A stretch of 64,000 nt of DNA from Bugulina stolonifera (Eukaryota > Bryozoa > Gymnolaemata > Cheilostomatida > Bugulidae). The translations under genes were made by a program, and so were the position numbers. Below the pieces are notes generated by a model, which worked only from the letters and a program-made list of their open reading frames with translations, did no database searches and was not told the DNA's origin. The stretch spans positions 11,801,072-11,865,071 of the forward strand of contig OW285189.1 in assembly GCA_935421135.1 (NCBI GenBank), read 5' to 3'. This document shows, one piece after another, positions 56,201-64,000 of the stretch. How positions within the stretch are numbered: position 1 is the first letter of the stretch; every line of letters begins with the position of its first letter.

Positions 56201-59200
56201 AGATTCATATTATTTTAAGTATTGATATCCAAACTTAGCTGTTAAAGTTCGGTGCACACCTATGAAGAGAGGCTTCCTTATGGACCAAAATTTATTTTTA
56301 TGAATGTAATATACAGCAGGCACAGTTCTACATGTAGTTATGAGATTTTAAATAGACAGCCTACACATAATGTATAATGAGATGATACCCAACACCATGA
56401 CTGCGAGTCTTTCAAATATTTTTTATTTTAGGAAGGACTGGGTGCCTCTGCCATGTTAAGGAACCATGTAACATCTCGATATAAAAGGTATCTATGCAGT
56501 AGTTTTAAACTGTGTTTTAGTCCATGTAACTTATTATCTTGCATAATATTATATTTAAGGATACAGTAATGTTGCGTATTACAATAGCAGGTAGACTTGA
56601 ATATACATTACACATTTTGCAAATATATTGTATATGGTGTACCTTGTAGTGACTATCTACACAAGAGTATCATACCAACAGATCACTTCCAGGAAAGTTT
56701 ACCAAGATTACCAATTCCAGATTTGGAGAAAACTTGTTCCAGATACTTGGAGACACAGAGAGCATTCTTACCTTCATCTAAATTTGAACAAACTAAATGC
56801 TATACAGAAGCATTTAAAAATGGTGTTGGCAGAGGTATGTATGTTTCACTATGTTTTGCTGAATTTACATGTTAGATTTGTAGATCAGAGAGAGTCATGA
56901 TTTAATAATATTGCTGAGCTTTTTTTAGTGAAACCAAACTTAGTATTGGGTTCTCTAACAACCATGTTTATTTGCTTCTTGTGGCTGATTACTGGTATGT
57001 TTTGGTGATGGTTTTACTATTTTAGACTTGCAGAAAATGTTGGTGTCTTTGGACAGAAGGAACAAGCATACCAGCTATTCCACTGGTACGTTTCTTCTTT
57101 ACCAAATTCTATTCTCACCACTATGTCCACCACTATCTATCCAGAACAAATTGCATTTTTGCTGTTTTCTACAATGTACATGTACATGTATAATCAAATT
57201 TACATGCCTTGCATAACACACGCATATCATCAGTTATAACTGTATAGCATGCAATTTTTTAAGCAGGCCAACATGTTGATAATGGTTGGCTGCCGTAGTG
57301 AACACTGAGCAGTTTGATGTTTTTATGCAAGAGATTTATCTTTTGAGCAGTTAGGGACTTGTTTCACATCCATGGAAGACAGGAGTTCCAGCTAGTAGCA
57401 GTAAGACATTCACACCAATTGTAAAGACTGAGAGGAGCTTTAATAGTAACCGACAACAATTTTAGAGTAAAAGGAGGGTTGTTTTTCTATATACCAATCA
57501 GTTGTTCTTTGGAGTGCAATACTGTCACATCTTTTATACATGTATCTACAGCAAATCGGAGTTATTCTAAATTAGCACACTCTTAGCCTAGCTCCTTCAG
57601 GATCGACAGCCAGAATGCTGGAATAGGAAAGGACACATTTTGGATCAATAATCACTCTAGAACACTCAGACCCAAGGGTCGGCACAATATGCACAAGCTA
57701 TCTAGTCAGCACTAAACAGTCTATAATCCAATCAGTACAGACATGTATAATGAGGAGGAACTGATAGACCACTCTCGGTTCCCTCTTATTGGGTAGTTTA
57801 TCTGCGCACGCAAACATTACAATGCAATGAATAGCAAACTGACTTACTGTACCATTATTATTCTACTGTGTATAATATAATTATGGTGAGCTTCTACTTG
57901 ACTATTTCAGCATTCCGATCTGATATGTACCTAAAAGACAGAAATCCTGTTGTAATCAACCGCAACCCTTTCCAATCCTTCAATCCAGCTCCTCGAACTG
58001 AGCTCAACAATCAGGTGAATATATTATTTATTCATGCAAAACTCACCAGCTTGTACTCCTCAGCGTGACCAGTCCCACGCAACTTGAACTGCCAGGTGCC
58101 AGTGCTGGCTAACGTCCCATGAGAAAGGCCCAGATGGTATGGCCTTTTTTGGTAAGCTGGGGTTAGAGGAGTTGCCTTGAAGCCACGTTGACTTGCGTGA
58201 CCTCAAGGACTTTATTGAGGCACAGGAGCAATTGTGGTGGGATATGCTCTTACTAACACCACCGTGACTGGGTTCTGAACCTGGACCCTTCAGCATGAAA
58301 GTCCAGCATTCTACCCATTTGGCGCGGCTGCTCTCTATTGTTATTTATGCATACACATGTACTACTTGTATTTAAAATATCTAAGAATCACATTTTCATA
58401 ATTACAGTATATCCTATTGTGCTCTGCAGTAGTTGATGCTCTGTTTGACCATGATTCACATGGTTCTGATCTTTTAGTTTATAAAGTACTTATAATGATA
58501 CACATTTATAATATTCTATCATCAACAGCTGGTAAGGGCCACTAATATGGTTATATCATCTCTGAAATACTGCAAGACATTGAGAGCCAATATTCTGGAG
58601 CCAGAAATATTTCACCTGAACCCCAAGAAGAGTGACACCCAGCATTTCAGAAAAACTGTTAGGTAGGTTACTTCCACTAGACTTATTTCTCTGTTCTGTA
58701 GTACTATAGTAGCTGGTACCATGTAATAGAGGTTCAACAGTGTAATGTTATAAACTCATTTTGCACAATTACACATTGTGTTAGGCTACTGACCAACCTC
58801 CAGAAAAACATATATGAGCTAAGTTGCATGGTTCCCAAATCGCGGGCTTCTATGGTAAAAACGCAGTGATATTTAATCTCAACAGTACTACATATTGATT
58901 GACAAATTGTAGAATATACAATACAAATATGTACGAATATACAAATTAGGCTAAAAAAGCAACGGATTACTTGTAGAAGTTGAAGAAAGAGCTTCACACT
59001 TATTTACTGGTGCAAAGAGAATGGCCCAAGCTAATAGCACCCTTCCACCACACCCTGCTACCACCCCTTCCAGCATGTTAGTCCCAACACTGTTTATTCC
59101 TCATTATCTATAGGTCATTCTTACTTTTTACAAAATAGCTTTCTAGACAACATAATGTTGTGAGTAGAATATTGCTACCATTTGTTACAGACTGTTACCT

Positions 59201-59711
59201 AGAGCTATATCATGCTATGGAGCTTATTGGTACAAAGCATATCCTTTGGACATGAGTACACTTTCTAATCTATTTAATTCTACCAGGATACCTCAGTAAG
59301 TGTTATTTATAATATTTGTCATTTGACAGGTGTATAACGCTTTGCTATGATATATTATTATTACAATTGATTTAGAGTTGTTTCCTCTTCATAACGAGGA
59401 TATGTTGAGTTTTGAGTTATGCGCTTCCTGCTATGAATTTATACATTTTAGATAATACCTTGTGACAAATATAATTATTATTTTATACAGTCATGCAATT
59501 AAATAATTATAGTAGCATACTGTAACAATTACATGCAGAATGCCATGAGCAAATGTCTGTACTACATGTATAATAAAATGCTTGTATATTTACATGTATT
59601 TACATGTATATAGACAAGTTAGAGACAGGCTGTACAAGAATGAGAAAGCTAAACACCTACTAGTACTGAGGAATGGTAACATGTATACATTTGACTGCTT
59701 TGACCAAAATG
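41257..59711 (+). CDS. CPT2: Carnitine O-palmitoyltransferase 2-like, copy C (exons 1-8, 3' half off window)
   Basis: Exons: 41257-41292, 56432-56487, 56650-56834, 57026-57085, 57911-58014, 58529-58662, 59191-59295, 59614-59711. Each has the same length and phase as its copy A counterpart except exon 2, which is 18 nt longer. It encodes an Arg-rich presequence-like N-terminus, [41 protein letters not shown] and ARHLL-type ([21 protein letters not shown]) segments of the CPT2 N-domain. Intron 1 is 15 kb and full of LTR elements. Exons 9-15, with the catalytic His and carnitine site, would lie beyond the Polinton block to the right. The remaining exons are open and splice sites intact, so it may be functional. 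Assigning exon 1 to this copy is an inference from order and phase. Confidence 0.8.
41690..41871 (+). repeat. Family-A LTR fragment (3' end)
   Basis: CATTGACTCGGGACCACATGGGTCGTC..CATGTAATGAGAAGACCTAG..ACCATTACA aligns with the solo LTR at 19457-20175. The 5' part is not recognisable upstream of about 41690. A family-C solo LTR inserted four bases after its end. Confidence 0.65.
41876..42974 (+). mobile_element. Family-C solo LTR, plus orientation
   Basis: It starts TGTGGTGTTTCGGCGTGCC, ends ACATCACA, and is flanked by ATAT (41872-41875, 42975-42978). It holds GATGCCTTATCGGG repeats, a TATAAAAGCAAGC box at about 42488 and AATAAAG-less CTGATAAAGCAACATCTC at about 42535. It aligns inversely with 39779-40805. 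1099 bp, in intron 1 of copy C. Confidence 0.85.
43348..44154 (-). repeat. 3' LTR of young family-A element
   Basis: In element orientation TGTGATGGTACAGG..GAAACCATTACA. TATATAAA lies at 43668-43675 (complement) and AATAAA at 43616-43621 (complement). The stop codon of the upstream frame falls inside its first bases. Confidence 0.9.
44150..46980 (-). CDS. Family-A second frame (pro): retropepsin, Pro-rich repeats, zinc fingers, coiled coil
   Basis: About 940 codons, expressed by -1 frameshift from gag; no ATG starts it (a GTG occurs at 46852). Counting from that GTG: retropepsin with [10 protein letters not shown] (Asp30) and the late motif VLGMPYL near 97; four 35-residue Cys/Arg/Pro/Gly repeats at about 140-265; a KKKRQ..KKPR basic cluster; an acidic disordered middle; CX2CX11HX3H followed by a CSC..H..H motif at about 622-685; a Pro-rich linker; and a C-terminal coiled coil with [17 protein letters not shown]. 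It ends GAM-stop, with TGA inside the LTR. RT motif YxDD and integrase motifs are absent. The zinc part could bind nucleic acid; its role is unknown. Confidence 0.8.
44155..44168 (-). promoter_or_regulatory. Polypurine tract, plus-strand primer site
   Basis: The minus strand reads GGATCGGGGGGCTA directly before the 3' LTR. The G-run is the expected RNase H-resistant primer. It is at the same time coding sequence for the end of the second frame. Confidence 0.7.
46940..46984 (-). promoter_or_regulatory. -1 programmed ribosomal frameshift signal, gag to pro
   Basis: On the minus strand, GGGAAAA (46984-46978) fits the X XXY YYZ slippery pattern in the gag frame. After a 6-nt spacer (GGCTCC), GGCCCGAG (46971-46964) pairs perfectly with CTCGGGCC (46947-46940) around a 16-nt loop that contains the gag stop. 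AGAGG in the loop can pair with CCTCT about 20 nt downstream, giving a possible pseudoknot. A -1 slip enters exactly the frame that encodes the retropepsin. This is the textbook retroviral arrangement. Confidence 0.85.
46957..47817 (-). CDS. Family-A Gag
   Basis: 286 codons from the ATG at 47817 (MASDIDRL), chosen because the relative at 23292 also has Met here (MADKVARL); the frame is open further upstream without an ATG. A retrotransposon Gag-type helical domain is visible: [76 protein letters not shown] short coiled segment ([19 protein letters not shown]) and a Pro-rich tail follow. No CCHC knuckle is present, unusual for Gag; nucleic-acid binding may be supplied by the zinc motifs of the frameshift product. 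Confidence 0.85.
   Translation of the reverse strand: MASDIDRLVEVIGQYIEVARPQPPQPSFKTPQFDGQGDVEFFIEQFLTIAEANDWSPAAMYLHLREALKGPAQECGRPGTSEGIFEALRARYGLTDKEARLQLIQLRKDPGMSLQEHATLVKKLVHVAFQELPEAHRRVLAVENFSNSLEDGHLQRHLLAINPRDVDSAVRAGNDFLLVKGPSRGSKAHQIRAVTEPEPETPQINTVDSDLTWINDLKEAIQTLSQEVRRLRGLLDAPRAPGPRNRPSWQTSKKPGPPPQRTNGNTPPTYPEPPVPESGKGSGPRQ
48186..48205 (-). promoter_or_regulatory. Primer-binding site matching tRNA-Leu
   Basis: On + it reads GAATCCCACCGCTGCCACCA, one base from the 5' LTR. This equals the 3' end of animal leucine tRNAs (T-arm end, acceptor strand, CCA), so the minus strand is the complementary primer site over 20 nt. Confidence 0.85.
48207..49013 (-). repeat. 5' LTR of young family-A element
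   Basis: TATATAAA at 48527-48534 and AATAAA at 48475-48480 (complement) mark promoter and polyadenylation signal about 50 nt apart, so the R region is short. It differs from the 3' LTR at one noticed position (CTTGGGGTG versus CTTAGGGTG). Confidence 0.9.
49672..51724 (-). pseudogene. Older family-A second frame, broken
   Basis: Three open pieces (51724-50867, 50855-50532, 50532-49672) align in order with the young element's second frame. The retropepsin is cut at its N-terminus, leaving [13 protein letters not shown]. The acidic middle is frameshifted. The zinc and coiled-coil part (49672-50532) remains open and is the most similar: [20 protein letters not shown] against [20 protein letters not shown]. 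The pattern suggests long-term constraint on this region before decay. Confidence 0.8.
52618..52700 (+). repeat. Hexanucleotide repeat CGCCTA / CACTTA
   Basis: About five CGCCTA units pass into degenerate TACACTTA units. It lies in intron 1 of CPT2 copy C. Confidence 0.75.
52927..53297 (+). pseudogene. CPT2: Extra copy of CPT2 exons 5 and 6
   Basis: 52927-53035 matches exon 5 ([20 protein letters not shown]) but is 109 nt instead of 104; a one-base loss breaks [10 protein letters not shown]. 53164-53297 matches exon 6 ([25 protein letters not shown]) with the correct 134 nt, but its donor is changed from AG/GTAGGT to AC/GTTGGT. They are spaced like real exons 5-6 and lie within intron 1 of copy C. 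It is the relic of a further tandem copy. Confidence 0.85.
53940..54420. repeat. AT-rich trinucleotide region
   Basis: Runs of ATGATGATC, AATAATAAT and TTATTATTA words with little else. The low-complexity frames here are not genes. A GC-rich palindromic patch follows at about 54455-54520. Confidence 0.6.
54530..56420. other. Intron 1 (copy C) unique sequence
   Basis: No gene is seen. It contains a CAAGTC-type repeat at 54565-54620, short inverted words such as TGCTGGAATATA around 55440-55490, and GCGAAATCGC-like palindromes near 56070-56150. Confidence 0.4.
57386..57824. other. Possible LTR remnant in intron 4 of copy C
   Basis: A block ending CGCACGCAAACATTACA with GACAGCCAGAATGCTGGAATAGG and GACCACTCTCGGTTCCCTCTTATTGGG resembles the ends of family-B LTR sequences. 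The start and target duplication are not identified. Confidence 0.35.
58060..58335 (-). repeat. tRNA-derived SINE, family 3
   Basis: On the minus strand the head at about 58265-58335 has an A-box-like CCAAATGGGTAGAATGCTGG and a B-box-like GGTTCAGAACCC, separated by a Glu-type anticodon-arm-like CTGGACTTTCATGCTGAAGG. The body runs to about 58060. It lies in intron 5 of copy C. Confidence 0.65.
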
Positions 59712-60593
59712 GTAAGTAGTGGTACTCAATATTAAGTTGTGGGCGATGATTATCAATTTTCATGTACACTATTCATTTTTGTACCAAACTAAACTTAAGG
59801 CCATATAAATTAGTCCAAAAGCCTGGGATCTAAGATTTATTAGAACATAATCGTAGTAAAATAACAGTAGCATAGCCAAAGACATCTTTGGCATAGCTAC
59901 AGCTTAAAGTTACGAAGTTATCCTCTGTCATTTCCAGCGTATCTAAAAATGTGAAGTTATCCTCCCGATTAGTTTCACATTGTTATCCTGTACATTTGAT
60001 CCATTACTTATAGTCTGCCGTTCTGCAGTGTTGTAGTTTCTGTGGCAATAAACAGTACCAGTTTTATTAACCAGGAAGCTTTCATGATAAAAATTGCATT
60101 CCTTTAATTACACGTATATTCACAGTTGAAGCAAATGCAAACTCATGCATGCATGCATGTATGTATATACAATTAGGCCTACATGTACAATAGTACAATT
60201 AGGAATGGTATTATGCGAATAGGAATAGTACTATGCGTAAAGACTACCAGTCCGAAATGTAATGTATACAAAATAAGGTGATCACATAAATCAAACTTAT
60301 GGCTAATTCAAACCAAAAATGGTGATCCTTGAAGTTTAAATTAAGCAAGTTCCACTGTATTTTATTATGCATAAATGCATTGCTATGAGTAGTATAGTCA
60401 GTGCACTTCTCCACAGACACGCACTCGTTGACCCCTGTTTTCAGCCAATCACAGGCCAGTATTTCCGATTTCAACCAATCAAAAGAGAGCACAAAAATTT
60501 TGCACACGACCTTGCCAAGGTCACCCCAATATCTCCCCTTCTGGCTGGTCGAAAAAACATTTGCACACTCGAAACCCCAAACCCAGCCACGCC

Positions 60594-60785
60594 CCCTCCC
60601 CCTCCTCCTCCTCCCCCTCCCCTCCTCCCCCTCCTCCCCCTCCTCCCCCTCCTCCCCCTCCTCCCCTCCTCCCCCTCCTCCCCCTCCTCCCCCTCCTCCC
60701 CCTCCTCCCCCTCCTCCCCCTCCTCCCCCTCCTCCCCCTCCTCCCCCTCCTCCCCCTCCTCCCCCTCCTCCCCCTCCTCCCCCCA
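60594..60785 (+). repeat. Pyrimidine microsatellite CCTCCCCCT
   Basis: About 190 bp of CCTCCTCCCCCT-type units, essentially pure C/T on this strand. The Pro/Ser and Gly/Glu translations it produces on both strands are artefacts. Confidence 0.9.
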
Positions 60786-60953
60786 CCACCACCACCGCCA
60801 TCACCACCACCGCCGCCGCGCCAACCCATCTCCCTGACCTCTTGCCACCCTCCCCACCACCACCCCTCGTCCCACCCGCTCCAAGATAGAAAAGATGCAA
60901 CTTTTTTCAATAGAAATGTTTTATTAGCATTCGAAGATAAATAAAGGGAAAAT

Positions 60954-61038
60954 AAAAGAATCAAGCAGAAATCTAACAAGTAAAGAATCAAGCAGAAATC
61001 TAAAAAGTAAAGAATCAAACAGAAATCTAAAAAGTAAA
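60954..61038 (-). repeat. Three 27-bp tandem repeats
   Basis: AAAGAATCAAGCAGAAATCT plus AAAAAGT is repeated three times with minor changes. It lies downstream of the protease gene and may be near the element end. Confidence 0.7.
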
Positions 61039-61214
61039 GAAAAAAAAGAATGCAGGTAAGATAAAAACTATTGGTCTCTCTCTTTAGTTAAGGTGACAAG
61101 GAGAAAAAAACAACGTAATTTTGCTCACATTGTGTTGTGGGTGGGAAAGTCTTATGTTAGTTATAGTAGTATAAAAAAAGAAATATAAGTAAAGCGAAGT
61201 ATTTCTCTCTCTCT

Positions 61215-61739
61215 CTAGTCAAAGTGAAAAGGGGGAAAAAACATAATATTGTTTACATGCGTTGTGGGTGGTAAAGTATTATTTCCTTTATTATAGTATA
61301 AACGATGTAATAGAGCTCTAATAGAATGATCTCGAACACCTCCTTCTACTCTGCTTAGACGTGTAATTGTTCCCTCCATAGTCCATCCTCGAGCTCGAGG
61401 GAGACAGAACAAGATGCAATAGTCTCCACACACGTTAGTACTCTCTTCTTGTAGACACTCTCCATTCCATACTATTGGTATTCCCCATTTTTGTAACATT
61501 TTACCCACATCAGGATAAATAGGAGGGAGTCCATAGGAGTCGAAATACTCTATTTCTTTTCCATTTGAAAAAACGGAGATCCAATGCTCGCCACTTTCCT
61601 CACTTGCTTGAGTGTTGAAAACAAAAGATCCGGATGGGAAGAAGGAGTCTAAGAAATGATCCCTTGGCATAACCCCTCTGAAGGAGCTTGATGAGATGTT
61701 ATCATCAGATAGAATATTTGAGATTGAAAATGTATCCAT
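61215..61739 (-). CDS. Adenain/ULP-type cysteine protease (Polinton PRO)
   Basis: 174 residues from the ATG at 61739. The family matures capsid proteins of adenoviruses and Polintons. The expected catalytic set is visible: His52 in GEHWISV, Asp67 in YFDSYG, Gln97, and Cys104 in the NVCGDYC motif. Length is typical for Polinton PRO. It starts 6 bp after the capsid gene ends, so the two are probably co-transcribed. The frame is uninterrupted. Confidence 0.85.
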   Translation of the reverse strand: MDTFSISNILSDDNISSSSFRGVMPRDHFLDSFFPSGSFVFNTQASEESGEHWISVFSNGKEIEYFDSYGLPPIYPDVGKMLQKWGIPIVWNGECLQEESTNVCGDYCILFCLPRARGWTMEGTITRLSRVEGGVRDHSIRALLHRLYYNKGNNTLPPTTHVNNIMFFPPFHFD

Positions 61740-61744
61740 TCTTT

Positions 61745-63089
61745 TTACATCATCCCGGCTACCATAGATACTTCGTGATTTGCATTCAAGTAGATAATGT
61801 CATCTTTTTCTTCGTATACAAACAGTCCAAGTGTATTTTGAGTTTGATTAGCAAATTCTAGATTAATAGATAGACTCCCATTTGATAACAAGTGAAAGTT
61901 GTCATCGCACAAATCTCCTGAAATGTCAAAGGCGTAAAGAGCAGCACAGGACTTGTATTTGTCAAGGGAGATCTCATTCCCCGTGTCAGCATCGGATGTA
62001 TTTGTGACAGTGAACAAATTCATGAATTCACGAGCAAACTTTCCACTTGCAAAGTTTGGTTTGTATCTCCGGGTCACTGGTGTTCCATCAATAAGTAGTT
62101 CTAATGAACTTAGGTTGTTATGTCCAAATTTGAAGGAATTTTGCTTATACTTTCCACTCTTTGCAGTATGGTTGACTAGTCCAACAAAGACTCTGTTCGG
62201 CTTCTGTCCTGCTTGATCACAGTTCACTCTCACTGACTGGTGTCCAGCAGGGATGACGTGGAAATGAGTTTTTATTCGGTCAATCAGCAGTTTTATAGAC
62301 TCTTGTTGCACAACCCAAACATCCATTTGTGCTTTTTGTAAAGCCGGATTGGCTTGTACACGTCGAATCCACAATTCTGCCTTAGTTATAGAAATCTTCG
62401 CCCCTCCTGCAGGGTTGTCTGTCTCTGCTAAGAGGGCCATTTGTGGAATAGCACGTTGTAGATTAAGGCGAGAGCGAACTCCTGGTGGAATAAGTCTTCC
62501 TTGAGAAAACATACTCAACCTAGGTCTCCCATAGAAACTCATCTCTTTACTTGCGGCTATAAGTTTCTTTCTGTTTTCAATCACTTCGGGAGGTATACCA
62601 TCATTGTCTTCTCCAGTTCCTTCATCCTCCATCCACCCACTCCCAACTTTCATATATGTACTCTTAGCATCTGTACCATAGTTTAGGAGTTTTTCGACAT
62701 AAGCTCTATGTCCATAGTTTGGTTCATACTCAACATCTTGCCCAGCCAGTTGAACAGTGGCAAAAGAAAAGAGACTGCATAAAATTGTCTCCTGGAACAA
62801 CCTTAAGTTGTTCTTCTGCAGGTAGTATGCTTCCATCAGCCTTGCTCACCTTTACTGTGGTGTGTAAGTAAGACCTGGATAGATCTGTGTAGAGTTCATC
62901 TGCGGGCGGGATGTTAAACTCAATAGTACCATCAGGGGAGTCCGTAACAGGAGCCAAAGGTACCCACTCACCTCGGAGCACGCTAGTATGAGTTGGCAGA
63001 GTGGCAAATAAGTCAAAACTGGAGTCAACCGTGTCTGGAGAGTCTTCAGAAACCTTGGAGAGAGAGATGGCTCGATGCGCGACGGACAT
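61745..63089 (-). pseudogene. Polinton major capsid protein (double jelly roll), frameshifted
   Basis: The N-terminal frame begins at the ATG at 63089 and carries the conserved opening with SSFDLFATLPT and a LRGEWVPLAPV..IEFNIPPADELYTDLSRSYL-type segment. Reading then moves to another frame near 62770, beside a T-rich run on the coding strand, and continues to 61745 with RPRLSMFSQGRLIPPGVRSR, PNFASGKFAREFMNLF and YALFAFD-like (ALYAFDISGDL) segments. This is the family often annotated as F54H12.2-like. The total, about 450 codons, matches the usual size. The single frameshift means the copy is either damaged or contains a sequencing error. Confidence 0.8.
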
Positions 63090-63251
63090 GTTTGATAGTG
63101 TGAGAGTTGTTCCATCTAGTACTTGCTCCTACAAACGTTTGTCTAAGAGTGGGGAGTGGTGAGTTTAGGAGTGGATTATATATTTATCTTTAATTTAGTC
63201 AAAAACTGTTTTTCTTTCTTTACGTTTTTTCTTTGTAGACTTTTGACTAAC

Positions 63252-63560
63252 TCATGCACGTTTGGCAGGTGGTTCACGTAGTTCGTCTTCTACATCACCT
63301 AGAAGATCCCCACCAGCTTCATGAAAACGCTTTGCTGCAGAAGATTTGAAGTTCTCTCCCTTGATTACATCTCCCAGAACCGAAGCTCCAGTAGTCAATA
63401 GCTTTTTCCAAATAGTTTTGGCACCATTCTTTAGCATGGGAAGGACCCCTCGGGCCAGTCCAGAAAAGAGTGACCCGATCCCATTACCCGTCATAATAGG
63501 TTTTCCCCTGTACACACTCATTCCCTCTCCGACCTGGTTTGCATAATAGTCTTCATACAT
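63252..63560 (-). CDS. Minor capsid / pVI-pX-like protein
   Basis: 102 residues. A Gly-rich amphipathic segment GNGIGSLFSGLARGVLPMLK is followed by NGAKTIWKKLLTTGASVLGDVIKG and a basic C-terminus ending PPAKRA. Small proteins of this type lie next to the capsid genes of Polintons and adintoviruses and resemble adenovirus membrane-lytic or core proteins. The assignment rests on position and composition rather than a defined motif. Confidence 0.65.
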   Translation of the reverse strand: MYEDYYANQVGEGMSVYRGKPIMTGNGIGSLFSGLARGVLPMLKNGAKTIWKKLLTTGASVLGDVIKGENFKSSAAKRFHEAGGDLLGDVEDELREPPAKRA

Positions 63561-63623
63561 CTCACCTTACTCATCAGGAAAATATGGAACTATGCGAGGG
63601 GCCATTTTATTTCTCTGTCTGTA

Positions 63624-64000
63624 CTATTTCATTTCACGTGGTCTGAAACGAACCGTCAGCACAACCTTTCCACTGCGAAATGAGACCCTTTTTCCATCAT
63701 CACGTCTTATATCTACCTCGATGAGGTCTGTGATTGTATTAGACACTGGAGAGTATTGAACATTTGAAAACTCAAAGAAAACGGTGCTATTCCTTTCACT
63801 CTCTGTTATAGGAACTGTGCGAAGTAGGGGTACTAGACTATCTCCAACATGCTTTGGTGAGACTACGGAGGAGTAGACATAGAGGGAGGTAAAACCAGCA
63901 TTGATGTCTGGAGGGTTTTGACTCCTGTTGATTTCCGCAGGACATTCTACATCAGGCTCGGATCCCAACACCCACGCAACATCACGTGACATCATGAAAG
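63624..64000 (-). CDS. Penton-like minor capsid protein, C-terminal part
   Basis: The frame is open to the window edge, so the Met at 63995 is probably internal. The visible part has GFTSLYVYSSVVSPKHVGDS, LVPLLRTVPI and a final VSFRSGKVVLTVRFR. This resembles the C-terminal region of the Polinton penton (single jelly roll, often called PY), where a YVY..V.P..VGD..PLLR pattern is usual. It ends in the ordinary place, about 60 bp before the next gene. Confidence 0.6.
   Translation of the reverse strand, partial: FMMSRDVAWVLGSEPDVECPAEINRSQNPPDINAGFTSLYVYSSVVSPKHVGDSLVPLLRTVPITESERNSTVFFEFSNVQYSPVSNTITDLIEVDIRRDDGKRVSFRSGKVVLTVRFRPREMK

Larger units (their letters stand above)
60900..64000 (-). 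mobile_element. Polinton/Maverick (adintovirus-type) late-gene block, partial
   Basis: Four consecutive minus-strand frames read, in transcription order, a penton-like protein, a small basic/hydrophobic minor capsid protein, a double-jelly-roll major capsid protein and an adenovirus-type protease. This is the virion gene module of Polintons and adintoviruses. Polymerase B, integrase and packaging ATPase would lie to the right, outside the window. The left terminal repeat was not recognised; non-viral sequence resumes somewhere between 60200 and 61100. A frameshift in the capsid gene shows decay. It appears to sit in intron 8 of CPT2 copy C. Confidence 0.8.

Noticed and set aside
60244..61018. 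Long Gly/Glu-, Pro- and Ser-rich frames on both strands
   Set aside because: They are translations of the CCTCCCCCT microsatellite; all frames are open because the sequence is nearly pure C/T.
1..64000. CRISPR arrays, bacterial operons, ribosome binding sites
   Set aside because: The spliced genes and element types are eukaryotic; no regularly spaced repeat-spacer structure was seen.

Overview
This is eukaryotic, almost certainly metazoan, genomic DNA. It is AT-rich and intron-dense, and packed with nested transposons. The host gene is a mitochondrial carnitine O-palmitoyltransferase 2 (CPT2) homologue split into 15 small GT-AG exons. The repeats include several LTR retrotransposon families, a copia element primed by an initiator-tRNA fragment, hAT/mariner/MULE-like DNA elements, tRNA-derived SINEs and a Polinton/adintovirus-type late-gene block. 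That mix suits a marine invertebrate such as a sponge or cnidarian; the species cannot be fixed from this sequence.

Host genes, all on the + strand, form a broken tandem array of CPT2. Copy A (3317-14314) is complete: 15 exons, 647 codons, every exon phase consistent. Copy B (22066-37771) has only exons 11-15, and its exon 13 is split by a 5.4 kb LTR element that itself carries a copia insertion. Copy C (41257-59711) has intact exons 1-8, with its 3' half beyond the window; its intron 1 is 15 kb long and holds nested LTR elements plus a decayed extra duplicate of exons 5-6 (52927-53297). Copy A keeps the catalytic His but has changed residues at the carnitine site, whereas B keeps the carnitine-site Tyr/Ser/Thr but has a changed His loop.

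Mobile elements by region: 1-1713 decayed family-A LTR element; 14.5-21.4 kb hAT MITE, LTR remnants, mariner, solo LTR and tRNA-bearing MITEs; 22.3-23.9 kb decayed gag element; 25.4-30.8 kb minus-strand gag-only LTR element containing a gag-pro copia element; 31.8-36.2 kb hAT-like and MULE-like elements; 39.8-43.0 kb two solo LTRs in opposite orientations; 43.2-51.8 kb a very young family-A element inserted in the LTR of an older member of the same family; 60.9-64.0 kb Polinton capsid and protease genes on the minus strand, apparently in CPT2 copy C intron 8.

The most unusual object is the young element at 43348-49013. It has 807-bp LTRs differing at one noticed position, a 4-bp target duplication, a 20-nt primer site matching the 3' end of tRNA-Leu, a gag gene, and a retrovirus-type -1 frameshift signal (slippery GGGAAAA, 6-nt spacer, perfect 8-bp GC-rich stem) leading into a ~900-codon second frame. 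That frame holds a retropepsin, Pro/Gly repeats, paired C2H2-like zinc motifs and a C-terminal coiled coil, but no reverse transcriptase, RNase H or integrase, and it runs right into the 3' LTR. The same zinc and coiled-coil region is conserved in the older diverged copy next to it, so this looks like a stable RT-less retrotransposon lineage rather than a chance deletion.
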